Positions 25,763-34,762 of a stretch of 64,000 nt of DNA are shown piece by piece. Under the pieces are notes generated by a model. That model was not told the origin of the DNA. It saw nothing but the letters and a program-made list of their open reading frames with translations, and ran no database searches. Each line of letters begins with the position of its first letter. Position 1 is the first letter of the stretch. Origin of the DNA: Runella sp. SP2 (GTDB taxonomy: Bacteria > Bacteroidota > Bacteroidia > Cytophagales > Spirosomataceae); NCBI RefSeq assembly GCF_003711225.1, contig NZ_CP031030.1:124001-188000 (forward strand), in the 5' to 3' direction. A program made the translations under genes and the position numbers.

Positions 25763-27339
25763 TTTTTTGCTAAAGAAATAAGTTTTAATATAATATAGAA
25801 TAAAATAGGCTTTTCAATAAGCATTCTGAAAATTCCTAGCAAACTTGATATTGATTCAGAGCCTGTTGCGGCACTTGTAAAACAGAATAATAATGGAAAA
25901 AAGGATACAAAAGCGATTGGAGAGAAATGAATCGTGCCATTTTGGTGAATATTTGTAATTGCAAGTGAGTCTATGGCAGGGAATATTAAAAAGAAGACAA
26001 AACTTAAGATAATTAAATAATACCATCCAAAAATCGCAAATGAAGATCCTATCAGAGACCCAGTTCGGAACGTTCCAATTGAATTTATATCGCCTGTTTG
26101 AATATAAAATAAAAAATCTCCTGATGATCCAGATGTGACTTCGTTTTTATCAACACTTATATTTAATACCTTAATAATTGGGTATGGTAATAAACTAATT
26201 ATTTTGTGTAATTCTATCTGACGAAACTTTGCCTTTTCATCAATTGATAATTCATTAATAATTACTAAAGAATTATCTGCAAATTTTAAATTACATAATC
26301 TAGCTAAGAAAGGATTGTCCACATAATGTTCATCCCAAAGACTCAAACTACTTTCTTGTAATTCTTTTAGACTCTCTAGTATTTCTTTAGGATTTTCAAT
26401 CGCTCTGTATTGAAATACAGTTTCATTTATAAGTTCTATTGGAGAAATATCATTTCGTACATTTCTAGCCATAACAAATGCAATAGATAACTTTGTAATA
26501 GGATTAATAAGGAAAAATACACACAACACACAAACAAAAAATCGTAAAAAAAACGTTTTTGATAATGATAGTTTTACAAAACCATACCCAAAATTGAATA
26601 AATAAGAAATAAAAATAGATGCAATTCCTAAAAAAACAAATGAACGACCATTGAGTAAAACACCGACTAATAGGATTGTAATAAAATAGTAAAATAATAA
26701 TAGATAATGGTTTTTGTTTTCCTTTAAATTAAATAATCCTGGGTTAAGTAATATGAATGGTAAAAAAATAAAATAGTTTATACCTTGAAGTAACTTTAAG
26801 AACTCATTATCTTCATTTCCTGTTTTGAAAAATATTGTTGAGAGTTGAGATAACAAAACGAGGAACACAAAAAATGTCAATTTAAGTCCACTAATATTAG
26901 AAAAAATATTACAAAATATGAAATACCTCTTCCAAATATTAGATAGCTTAAAGTATTGATTTGTTTCAATATAAATGATGTGACTAGTTATTAAAAAGCA
27001 TAGCAATAAAGATGTATGGATTAGTGTTTGTAGTGGCAAAATTAGATTATTAATTATTGATTTTCCTTCTGAATTTGTAGCTAAAGGTGGAAGTATAAAA
27101 TAATATAACACATAACCTAAAATGCTTAATGATGATATAGGGTGTTTAAGTATGATATTTTTTTGAAATAAATACGTAATACTTATTATACTTATGACCA
27201 AAGCTGTTACATTGTAAATTATATTTAAGTTTGATGAGTCGATGTATATTTGACAAAAAAAAGATATTACTATAGCTATTACAAAGAAAAATCTTGTAAT
27301 AGCTAAGTTGTGATTTGCAATGGGAAGATTTAGATTCAT
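25759..27339 (-). CDS. Wzy-like polysaccharide polymerase (multi-membrane)
   Basis: A 526-residue inner-membrane protein with about eleven to twelve hydrophobic segments and one large periplasmic loop (about residues 290-410, containing MARNVRNDISPIELI and SSGDFLFYIQTGD). This topology, and its place among Wzx, glycosyltransferase and export genes, point to an O-antigen/exopolysaccharide repeat-unit polymerase that joins flipped lipid-linked units in the periplasm. Wzy proteins share almost no sequence, so the call rests on topology and context. Arginines in the large loop (VRND, RTGSLIGS) are the sort of residues such enzymes use. It could also be a ligase-type protein, but no other polymerase candidate is in the operon. 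Confidence 0.72.
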   Translation of the reverse strand: MNLNLPIANHNLAITRFFFVIAIVISFFCQIYIDSSNLNIIYNVTALVISIISITYLFQKNIILKHPISSLSILGYVLYYFILPPLATNSEGKSIINNLILPLQTLIHTSLLLCFLITSHIIYIETNQYFKLSNIWKRYFIFCNIFSNISGLKLTFFVFLVLLSQLSTIFFKTGNEDNEFLKLLQGINYFIFLPFILLNPGLFNLKENKNHYLLLFYYFITILLVGVLLNGRSFVFLGIASIFISYLFNFGYGFVKLSLSKTFFLRFFVCVLCVFFLINPITKLSIAFVMARNVRNDISPIELINETVFQYRAIENPKEILESLKELQESSLSLWDEHYVDNPFLARLCNLKFADNSLVIINELSIDEKAKFRQIELHKIISLLPYPIIKVLNISVDKNEVTSGSSGDFLFYIQTGDINSIGTFRTGSLIGSSFAIFGWYYLIILSFVFFLIFPAIDSLAITNIHQNGTIHFSPIAFVSFFPLLFCFTSAATGSESISSLLGIFRMLIEKPILFYIILKLISLAKK

Positions 27340-27363
27340 TTAGCTCAATTTTAAGCTTTTTAT

Positions 27364-27900
27364 TTATTTTTTAAGTTTAATTATTATATTTTCTCCAGGG
27401 AATAGTCTACTTAAAAAACTTCCTTCGTAAAAATCTAAAATAGTTATTCTATTACCAAATATTAATTCAACGCCATAATTGAAAAAAAATAAAATACCCT
27501 TTTGAAAAGTAAGTTTTCGGCTTACGATCTCGCTAAAGGCAAAGTCATAATAGTAATTACGCCCCATAAATGAATCTTTTGTAAAAAAATCAAATGTTCT
27601 GATAGAAAATAACCTTTTATGTGTAGGGTCAATGTAATTATTTTTTGATGTAAAATGAGGAACACGAATAGTGATTATTCCACCTTTTTTTAAGATACGA
27701 TGAAGCTCCTTTAATACAGGAGGATATTCAATGTGTTCTAAAATATCTTGGCATAAAATCTCATCTATACTTTCATTTTCAAAAGGCAATGGTAATAAGT
27801 TTATGTCATGGATTACATCAACACCATCTAATTGAGCAATATCCATATTTATCCATCCTGGACGTATATCAGTGCCACAACCTACATTTAGTTTTTTCAT
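27364..27900 (-). CDS. Small class I SAM-dependent methyltransferase
   Basis: A 178-residue methyltransferase of the Methyltransf_11 type. The cofactor pocket is shown by KKLNVGCGTDIRPGWINMD at the extreme N terminus, an acidic turn in VDVIHDIN, and ILCQDILEHIEYPPVLKELHRILKKGG, which is the usual motif order. It lacks a separate substrate domain, as is common for glycan-modifying methyltransferases in these loci. It lies between the flippase and polymerase genes with gaps of 30 and 24 bases, so it is part of the operon. It probably methylates a sugar or a glycan end; a chain-capping role is possible but not shown. Confidence 0.87.
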   Translation of the reverse strand: MKKLNVGCGTDIRPGWINMDIAQLDGVDVIHDINLLPLPFENESIDEILCQDILEHIEYPPVLKELHRILKKGGIITIRVPHFTSKNNYIDPTHKRLFSIRTFDFFTKDSFMGRNYYYDFAFSEIVSRKLTFQKGILFFFNYGVELIFGNRITILDFYEGSFLSRLFPGENIIIKLKK

Positions 27901-27930
27901 TTAGTGTTCTTGTTATGTGAATACATTATT

Positions 27931-29241
27931 TTAGCCTAAGCCATTGATTATCTTTCCATTAACAACCTTCCATGCTTCGTTGAATGTAACTACTAACATG
28001 AGGAAATCGACAATACAAAGAAAAAGAACAGGATATATTAGTCCATTTTTACTAGTAACGTAAATTGCCCACATTGCACAAAGTGCAAATATAGTATAAT
28101 AGATACTCATTACCCGGTTTTCGTTTGTGGCATTAAGTACAGTATAAGCACAGTTACTCAATGTGCTAAAAAAAATTGAAACAAGCATTACTACATATAT
28201 TGAGTTATCGACTACTACTTTGTTACTTGTCCATATTGAGATAATCCAATTCCCGAGTAGGTAGTAGGTTGCAATAAAGACTGTAGTAATTGTTAATGTA
28301 AAAATAAACATTTTAATAAATAGATGCCTAGCCTGTTCTGCTTTATTTTGAGCAATTATTTTTGTAAATTCTGGTAAGTAGGCACTGTAAAAAGCGTTAA
28401 TAATGGATTTAATTGAGTTTATAAATGTTCTTATTGTATTAAATGTTACTAATGTAGCTGGACCAAGACTTTTTCCTATTAAAAAACTTGTACCTTGTAT
28501 AACGAGCCCTTGACCTATTAATGCTACCATATAAAAAAAGGATGTAGGAAGTAGGTAGTATATTTCACTTATAGGGTTATTAAAACCAAATTTATACCAA
28601 GAATATTTTTTCTGAAGGTCAATAATAATAACGATTAAAAATAATATTTTCAAAATAAAGGATGACAAAGCAACTGTAAATATATTTCCTCCCAAAATCA
28701 CATTAACTAGAATGATTATTGCATCAAATAATTGGAGCAGGGTTATGAAATTTTGAGACTTATCAAATCTACCCTCAGACCTGTAAATTCCTACTGCAAG
28801 TCCAACTAGGAACATCACAAATGTCGCTGAGATAAGTATCAATAAGCTTATTTCGATTTGTTGTTCAGAATTTATTTTAGTCCCCATTATTTTACTCCAA
28901 TTTAGATAAATACAACTAATTGAAAATAAAAGAAGACCAATGCTTGCTAGAAATAATAAAGCCTTATTTGCACTTTTATAAAGTGCTAGTGCTTCACTTC
29001 TTTTATCATTAGCTGTTAGTGCACAAATTGCAGTTGTTGCAGTTACATTTAACCCTAAATCACTTGCAGATAAATAAGCAGGGAGTGTCGAAATTAATAA
29101 CCATTCACCATAGTATTCCTTACCCCATAAGTTGATAAAAAGTGGTATTAATAAAACTTGGGCGAAAATGGTTGTAAAACGATTAATAAGTCCTGAAAAA
29201 AAATTTCTCAACCATACTATATCTATATTAGTTATTTTCAT
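27931..29241 (-). CDS. Wzx-like flippase (MOP superfamily)
   Basis: A 436-residue membrane protein with about twelve hydrophobic helices, of the polysaccharide transporter branch of the MOP superfamily. The N-terminal part contains SGLINRFTTIFAQVLLIPLFI and LWGKEYYGEWLLIST, with SDLGLNVTATTAI, typical of Wzx/RfbX proteins. It would flip undecaprenyl-diphosphate-linked repeat units to the periplasmic side for the polymerase encoded two genes downstream. It sits 6 bases after a methyltransferase gene and is AT-rich. A MATE-like drug exporter is less likely given the surroundings. Confidence 0.88.
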   Translation of the reverse strand: MKITNIDIVWLRNFFSGLINRFTTIFAQVLLIPLFINLWGKEYYGEWLLISTLPAYLSASDLGLNVTATTAICALTANDKRSEALALYKSANKALLFLASIGLLLFSISCIYLNWSKIMGTKINSEQQIEISLLILISATFVMFLVGLAVGIYRSEGRFDKSQNFITLLQLFDAIIILVNVILGGNIFTVALSSFILKILFLIVIIIDLQKKYSWYKFGFNNPISEIYYLLPTSFFYMVALIGQGLVIQGTSFLIGKSLGPATLVTFNTIRTFINSIKSIINAFYSAYLPEFTKIIAQNKAEQARHLFIKMFIFTLTITTVFIATYYLLGNWIISIWTSNKVVVDNSIYVVMLVSIFFSTLSNCAYTVLNATNENRVMSIYYTIFALCAMWAIYVTSKNGLIYPVLFLCIVDFLMLVVTFNEAWKVVNGKIINGLG

Positions 29242-29247
29242 ATGATT

Positions 29248-29973
29248 CTATTCTGCATTCAATTTTTTTAGCCCCCAAAGTGCAATATGAGATGCTGATT
29301 GGTATAGGTTACTGGTTGAACTATTAGTTGTATTTAATAAATGAATATATGGGCAAACTTTGCGTATTTGTTTTAGATTATTAAAAATTGAATAAGAATA
29401 GTATAACCCATCTCCTTCTGAAATTTCATACATTTTACCAGATGTAATCAAATATCTATATATATTCCAAAGTCCCAAAAAGTTTATTATTTGTTTAATT
29501 GATCGGCTTATGAGTGAACCATTTCCAAAATTGTTACAATCGGATATAAAAATTCCTTTTTTAGAAACTCTTAGCATTTCGGCAACTACAATTTCGGGCT
29601 TTGGAACATGATGTAATATGCCAAATTCGCAGACTAAATCAAATTCTTGATTTTTAAAGGGTAAAGAATTGCCATCTCCATCAATAAGTTGCTCACTTTT
29701 AATCCCTTTTTTATGACCTATGCTTCTTAAAGCTTCTACGGGTTCAATTCCAACAATTTTGAGTTTTGGATGTTGCTCTTGAAGGAAAGCAATAGTTCTG
29801 CCAGTACCAGCACCCACGTCTAAAATAGATTTTATATCATAAAGTGTTATCAATGATGACATAAATGCTAACGCGAAGTTATGTTCGTTTAATTCAGTGC
29901 TAACATGAATGGTATCATAATTTTTTGCAGTACTTTTGTAGTACTCTTTTTGTATATCAATTGCTTTTTTCAT
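29248..29973 (-). CDS. Class I SAM-dependent methyltransferase
   Basis: A 241-residue methyltransferase. The S-adenosylmethionine motif SILDVGAGTGRTIAFL is clear, followed by IVGIEPVEALR and FGILHHVPKPEIVVAEMLRVSKKG. The C-terminal 80 residues carry a hydrophobic-aromatic segment that may bind the acceptor. It is the second of two such enzymes flanking the flippase gene and probably acts on the lipid-linked sugar on the cytoplasmic side. The gap to the GT4 gene upstream is 41 bases. The reaction acceptor cannot be named. Confidence 0.88.
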   Translation of the reverse strand: MKKAIDIQKEYYKSTAKNYDTIHVSTELNEHNFALAFMSSLITLYDIKSILDVGAGTGRTIAFLQEQHPKLKIVGIEPVEALRSIGHKKGIKSEQLIDGDGNSLPFKNQEFDLVCEFGILHHVPKPEIVVAEMLRVSKKGIFISDCNNFGNGSLISRSIKQIINFLGLWNIYRYLITSGKMYEISEGDGLYYSYSIFNNLKQIRKVCPYIHLLNTTNSSTSNLYQSASHIALWGLKKLNAE

Positions 29974-30014
29974 GCTAAAAAAGTGTTGTGAAATATGCCT
30001 TTTAATGAAAGAAC

Positions 30015-31184
30015 TTAATTATCCAATAATGTTTTTATAAAGTTGGTGTATCTATCTCCATAAAGTGTCCATTCTAATTTATTGAATGCTGTTTGAGCTG
30101 CTTGTTTTTGCATATATTCAAGTTTATTTTTATCATAAAAGAGCGCTTCTATATGAAATTTAATAATATCTGAATCCCTAATTGGAATTATAAAACCTGA
30201 AAGTTGATCTTCAATAACATCTTCACCACCAGTATTTTTGCTTGCAATTACTGGTAACCCACAAGCTAACATCTGTGGTATGACTCTTGATAATCCTTCT
30301 TCAATTGAAGGTTGTATTCCTACATCACATTTAGAGATGTAAGAAGGGAGAAGGTTATGTTCAATAAATCCAAAGTGAATCCAGTTTTTTTTCTTATGTT
30401 TTTCAAAAATAGGTCTCAATTCATCGGATAATCCACCAATGAACCATACTTCGAAATCATCATCTGGAATATTTAATTTATTTAGTGCTTCGAACATATA
30501 AATAAGTCCTTTTCGAACTCCCATATGTCCTAAGTATAAAATGCGAAATTTATCGTCAAATTTTTTAGCAATATTTATATTATTAAAAAGGTTACTTACT
30601 CCATATGGGTTGTAAAAAAGTTTATTTTCGGGTACTCCATAATCAATAAATGAATTCTTTACAAATAACGAAGGTACCGATATAAAATCGGCTTCTTGAT
30701 ATTCTTGAAGCTCTTTCTCGATAACTCTTACATTAATTTTGTAATCTATACCGAGTTGTTTTTTATATTCTTGATTTAAGATTTTATTTTGGTATAAAAT
30801 ATGAGATGAACCACGCTCTAAAATTACTGTTTTTTTTTGTTTTTTTATTTTTTTTATTGTATGCAACGACATGCCACTCCAACCAATAAAAATTTGAAAG
30901 TTTTTGTTGGTTTTGCTTAGGACTTGAGAAACATACATATCAAATAGTTCATTAAATTCATATTCAAACTTCGGTGCTAATTTAAGCCCAATGGCAATAG
31001 GTAGAAGTGTTTTTATCTTTTCTACAGGAATATTTTCATTATCTTTACGATGATGAAATGAACTAAAAACTCGATTTTTTTGTGAATGAAAACTAGTATA
31101 AAGAGATGTTAAAAGTTCATTCTTTGCTAACTGTTCAGCTAAATCATATGAATGAAATTTCGTAGTGCATGACACAATAACCAT
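30015..31184 (-). CDS. Family 4 glycosyltransferase
   Basis: A 389-residue GT4 enzyme with normal length for the family. The acceptor half has VIVSCTTKFHSYDLAEQL and WSGMSLHTIKK; the donor half starts with FRILYLGHMGVRKGLIYM, and PSIEEGLSRVIPQMLACGLPVI is the nucleotide-sugar site, although the first Glu of the usual E-x7-E is replaced by a less typical EEGLSR pattern. It would contribute a retaining sugar transfer to the repeat unit. It begins 5 bases after the CgeB-like gene and shares its AT-rich composition. Confidence 0.9.
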   Translation of the reverse strand: MVIVSCTTKFHSYDLAEQLAKNELLTSLYTSFHSQKNRVFSSFHHRKDNENIPVEKIKTLLPIAIGLKLAPKFEYEFNELFDMYVSQVLSKTNKNFQIFIGWSGMSLHTIKKIKKQKKTVILERGSSHILYQNKILNQEYKKQLGIDYKINVRVIEKELQEYQEADFISVPSLFVKNSFIDYGVPENKLFYNPYGVSNLFNNINIAKKFDDKFRILYLGHMGVRKGLIYMFEALNKLNIPDDDFEVWFIGGLSDELRPIFEKHKKKNWIHFGFIEHNLLPSYISKCDVGIQPSIEEGLSRVIPQMLACGLPVIASKNTGGEDVIEDQLSGFIIPIRDSDIIKFHIEALFYDKNKLEYMQKQAAQTAFNKLEWTLYGDRYTNFIKTLLDN

Positions 31185-31189
31185 AGTAG

Positions 31190-32239
31190 TTAAGATACGT
31201 TAATTTTTAAATGTGTAAGTACTAGTTTACATAAGTCTTCATTCCCAGTTTTAAGTTTTCTAACTTTCTTCATACCTGCCTCTCTAATTTTTTCTCTAAG
31301 TACTGAATCTTTAATTAGGGTGTGATAAATTTGACTACATTCATCTATGTCTTTCCAGAAAACTGCTTCTTCCATTTCCTTGTACATTGATAGGTGGTCA
31401 CTTGTCCGTTCGGCACACAAGAGGCCACCCGCATATGGAACTTCTAATGAACGTTGCGTGTGGTTATCCCGGTTTCCTTTGGATAATAAGCCAAGTACTA
31501 ATTTTGCACCTTGAATTGCAGCAACATAATCCCTACCCTGTAATGCACCCCCACGAAAATAAGGCGTCAACTCTCTCCAATATGGCGATTTTGGCCATCG
31601 GTCTCCCCAAACACTTACATTGACGCCCTTTTTAGCAAGGTCTAAAATAAATCGATCGCGCCCTTCATCTTTAATCCAAGTGCCAATAAACGCGATGTCA
31701 GATTTGAATTTTTGAGGTATATCAGAGTAGTTTTCAAAAGGTGCATGGGCTACTTCGTCATAGGAACGCCATACTTGAATAACGTTTTTTAGTCCTTTTT
31801 TCTTTACCAAGTCTTCGTAGGTACTATCTCTAACAACTACACAAACATCATACTCAGGCAGTGCTTTTAAAAGTAATTTAAATCTATTGCTATCACGCCT
31901 TCCTGTGGGGTCATCGTTGTTATACAATACTACTGGAACTTTAAGTGATTTTAGAATAGTTAGTGCTTTTGGACCTATTAACTCACCACTATCAACCCAT
32001 ACTAAGTTAATTGATGGAAGCTTTGTTAATTGTAATTTCAACCAATTCTCAATGTTTTTTTGAAAAAATAAATATCCTGTGTAATAGTGAATACGCCCCC
32101 ACAATGGATTTGAAAATACAGACTGAAAAACATTAAAGGGGTCTATAGGAATTACATTCGCACCTATTCTTTCTAAAGCTTGAGATCTATGAAACGAGGT
32201 CATAGCTGGTCTTAGATCTCCAATGTATAAAATGTTCAT
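31190..32239 (-). CDS. CgeB-like glycosyltransferase
   Basis: A 349-residue GT-B protein of the CgeB/Glyco_trans_1_2 group. Features are MNILYIGDLRPAMTSFHRSQAL at the start, LYNNDDPTGRRDS, SDIAFIGTWIKDEGRDRF at the start of the donor domain, and VPYAGGLLCAERTSDHLSMY with the motif typical of the group. Its members glycosylate spore coats or surface glycans; here it should add a sugar to the exopolysaccharide repeat. It overlaps the third Wzi gene by 4 bases, so it is co-translated. Its composition is less AT-rich than that of the genes downstream. Confidence 0.88.
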   Translation of the reverse strand: MNILYIGDLRPAMTSFHRSQALERIGANVIPIDPFNVFQSVFSNPLWGRIHYYTGYLFFQKNIENWLKLQLTKLPSINLVWVDSGELIGPKALTILKSLKVPVVLYNNDDPTGRRDSNRFKLLLKALPEYDVCVVVRDSTYEDLVKKKGLKNVIQVWRSYDEVAHAPFENYSDIPQKFKSDIAFIGTWIKDEGRDRFILDLAKKGVNVSVWGDRWPKSPYWRELTPYFRGGALQGRDYVAAIQGAKLVLGLLSKGNRDNHTQRSLEVPYAGGLLCAERTSDHLSMYKEMEEAVFWKDIDECSQIYHTLIKDSVLREKIREAGMKKVRKLKTGNEDLCKLVLTHLKINVS

Positions 32240-33726
32240 TTACTTATATATTTTCTAAAACTAAAACTAGCTCCAAATGTATTGGGTAAAAGTTCACCAT
32301 CATCAAAAGATAAAGCCATCTTTAGAACTATATCTTTATGTTTTTGTGGCTGGTTTTGAAATTCTAGTAAACTTGAAAATTGGTTGACGTTTTTTTCATA
32401 ACTGCCATCATTCCTAAGGTTAAAATAATGACGACTAGGAGAAACTCTAAATAAAATTGTATTTTTCTTTCCAAAAGATACTTGACTACTTACATGTAGT
32501 GCGGTGACACTATTGCTATTAATTTTCATATACCCCCCTTCTTCATAACTTCCTCTGAGATTAACCCATTCGGGACGGGTATCATTTCGATATGTAATAA
32601 ATGGTGTTCCAATAATATGATTTCGATATGTCCAGCCGTCCATATATTGAGAGTTATTGAAATAGTCGTTTCCATGATAGGTATTTATTATTGAGTTATA
32701 AAATAAACCCTGATCTAAGGTAGTAAGGTATTCAATAATAAAGTTCGTTACAGCCAATTTTGAAGTTTTGGGCGATTTGTTTCTCCAACTGATTCCGTAA
32801 AGCCCATCCGGAAAATTACCAAAAACTCCAGGCATATTTTCGATTGGATGTTGATAATAGGCTAACCACGTACTTCTTAAATTTTGATATTCAAATAAAG
32901 CCTCTAGAGTCCCTAAATGATTCCCAACTCGATTTTCAGTATCAAAGGAGGACAATCCAGTAGATTGGGGAAATTTTTGAGCTGAAATGACATATAAAAA
33001 ATCTTTAAGTGAATGAGGTAAGTCCCCATTTGGTGCAACTCTGCCACTCCCTATCAAAATAGCGCTATTGCCGCCCCATTGCGCAAAATGAGATATGCCA
33101 GTATAGAGATGTATTGAAGAACGAGGTTTGCCAAACTTCAAATAAAAACTTTTCTGATGCAAATAATAATTTTGAGCCCATGTTTCATGGCCAAACCATC
33201 CGTGACCTATTTGTGCATGAATTGATAAAAAACCATTTGTAAAATGGAGAGGTAAAAAACCATTTGTACTTAATTGAATTTTAGGAATTGGGAGGGCATT
33301 CCCTGAGTAAATATAGAACCCAGAACTCATAGAACTATCGCCAAGACCAATAATTTCTCTAAAACGACCTACCCGAAATACTAGACCTTTGTATTCCGCA
33401 TCGATGTGTAAGTTAGGGATATAAATTGATGAATTTTTGTTTTGAACAACACTTGTACTTATTTGCCCAATCCATCTTATCTTACCATTTCGTATCCAAT
33501 TCGCTTCAAGATTAACAAAACCCAAAGGAGAATCTGAGGGAACAGTTCCGTTTTTGTTGACACGCAGCCAGAATGGTGTTTGTGTTTGGGGTGTAATAAT
33601 TCCCCCCATCTCTACAAATGCGCTGGCGGAATGCTTTTTCGTAGTGTCATTGTGAAACAATGCCTTTGAAAAACCGATATTTGCTAGTGAGCAAGTAAAT
33701 AATAAAAGATATATATAGCGAAACAT
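32236..33726 (-). CDS. Wzi-type capsule assembly outer-membrane protein (copy 3)
   Basis: A 496-residue Wzi family protein. The signal peptide MFRYIYLLLFTCSLANI begins at the ATG at 33726; the longer frame begins with a TTG at 33810 and would lie upstream of a promoter box. Shared Wzi stretches are PFWLRVNKNGTVPSD, SGFYIYSGNALPIPKIQLS, YYLHQKSFYLKFGKPR, HFAQWGG and RVGNHLGTLEAL. It is the first gene of the 13-gene glycosyltransferase operon. That position suggests it was matched to the polysaccharide made by the operon, while copies 1 and 2 may serve another or all polymers. Confidence 0.9.
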   Translation of the reverse strand: MFRYIYLLLFTCSLANIGFSKALFHNDTTKKHSASAFVEMGGIITPQTQTPFWLRVNKNGTVPSDSPLGFVNLEANWIRNGKIRWIGQISTSVVQNKNSSIYIPNLHIDAEYKGLVFRVGRFREIIGLGDSSMSSGFYIYSGNALPIPKIQLSTNGFLPLHFTNGFLSIHAQIGHGWFGHETWAQNYYLHQKSFYLKFGKPRSSIHLYTGISHFAQWGGNSAILIGSGRVAPNGDLPHSLKDFLYVISAQKFPQSTGLSSFDTENRVGNHLGTLEALFEYQNLRSTWLAYYQHPIENMPGVFGNFPDGLYGISWRNKSPKTSKLAVTNFIIEYLTTLDQGLFYNSIINTYHGNDYFNNSQYMDGWTYRNHIIGTPFITYRNDTRPEWVNLRGSYEEGGYMKINSNSVTALHVSSQVSFGKKNTILFRVSPSRHYFNLRNDGSYEKNVNQFSSLLEFQNQPQKHKDIVLKMALSFDDGELLPNTFGASFSFRKYISK

Positions 33727-33759
33727 GTAAACAAAATTAAGGACAATAAAGTCGCTAAC

Positions 33760-33767
33760 CAAAAATA
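33760..33767 (-). promoter_or_regulatory. -7 promoter box of the glycosyltransferase operon
   Basis: Minus-strand TATTTTTG is a perfect TAnnTTTG match. Transcription near 33754 would give a 28-base leader before the ATG at 33726. No clear -33 element is seen. The operon from here to 20324 has gaps of at most 41 bases. Confidence 0.55.
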
Positions 33768-33783
33768 GGGACGAATATTTACA

Positions 33784-33791
33784 TAACTTTG
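33784..33791 (+). promoter_or_regulatory. -7 promoter box of the FkbM gene
   Basis: TAACTTTG on the plus strand is a perfect TAnnTTTG match, 16 bases from the divergent -7 box at 33760-33767. It would give a leader of about 80 bases to the ATG at 33878. Confidence 0.45.
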
Positions 33792-33877
33792 CCGTGTTAA
33801 AGCTTAGCAATTGGTAGCTGATGTAGGTATGTAAAGTTCCAATGCTGAGTAAATAAAATTATTAAAAACAGTTAGAA

Positions 33878-34747
33878 ATGATACGTTTTTTGGTGGGAAT
33901 ATTACAACATCCCCTAGGTGGAATTGAAGGTATTATGCGCTTTGTGCGCTGGCAAGTTGGGCAGGTGCTGGTACCATATCCAGTTATCTACAACTTTACA
34001 GAGCACTCCAAGGTATTATTGAAAAAGTCTATGACAGGTATGACTTATAATTACTATTGTAAGCTACAGGAGTTTAATGACATGCTTTTTGTTCTACATT
34101 TTTTAAGAGAAAACGATTTGTTTGTTGATATTGGTGCAAATGTGGGGAGTTACACACTTTTGGCATCTAAGGAGGTTGGAGCAAGAAGTGTTTCTTATGA
34201 GCCAATTGAAAGTACTTGGCAGATACTGGAATTTAATGTAAAACTAAATAAAATTGAGCATCTTGCCACAATCAAAAAAATCTGTGTAGGCTCAACAGTT
34301 GGTCACGTCAAGTTTACTAAGAATCTTGACACGATGAATCATGTATCAATAAATGAAAATGAGGAAAATACTGTTGAAGTTCCTATTGATACCCTTGATA
34401 ACCAGCTAGAAAATGAGAACCCAATATTAATAAAAATTGATACAGAAGGGTATGAAAAAGAGGTACTTAAAGGAGCTCAGTCTACTCTTAAAAAAAGCAC
34501 ACTACAAGCCATAATTGTAGAGATAAATGGGTCTGATAAAAAGTATAATTCATCTAGCAATGAGGTAGTTGAGCATTTGAGGAAAGCGGGATTTAGACCA
34601 GTAGCATATAGTCCAATCGAACGAAAACTAACTCTAGTAGAAAATCTTACTACAAATGGGAACACTATTTTTATCAAAAATATAGAATTGATTCAAGAAA
34701 GAGTTCGTACAGCGAATGTGTTTTCTGTTGGAGAAAGACGTTTCTAG
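33878..34747 (+). CDS. FkbM-family methyltransferase
   Basis: A 289-residue S-adenosylmethionine-dependent methyltransferase of the FkbM family, with LFVDIGANVGSYTLLA as cofactor motif, SYEPIESTWQILEFNV as motif II, and ILIKIDTEGYEKEVLKGA near the end. The N-terminal 80 residues, including YPVIYNFTEHSKVLL, resemble acceptor-binding parts of longer FkbM proteins. It is transcribed away from the large operon by a facing promoter and ends 15 bases before the convergent GT4 gene. It probably adds an O-methyl group to the surface glycan and could be controlled apart from the main operon. Confidence 0.88.
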   Translation: MIRFLVGILQHPLGGIEGIMRFVRWQVGQVLVPYPVIYNFTEHSKVLLKKSMTGMTYNYYCKLQEFNDMLFVLHFLRENDLFVDIGANVGSYTLLASKEVGARSVSYEPIESTWQILEFNVKLNKIEHLATIKKICVGSTVGHVKFTKNLDTMNHVSINENEENTVEVPIDTLDNQLENENPILIKIDTEGYEKEVLKGAQSTLKKSTLQAIIVEINGSDKKYNSSSNEVVEHLRKAGFRPVAYSPIERKLTLVENLTTNGNTIFIKNIELIQERVRTANVFSVGERRF

Positions 34748-34762
34748 GTTGAAAAGTTGTGG

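Noticed and set aside
33727-33810. 28-residue N-terminal extension of Wzi copy 3
   Set aside because: It begins with TTG and spans the operon's -7 box; the signal peptide starts at 33726.
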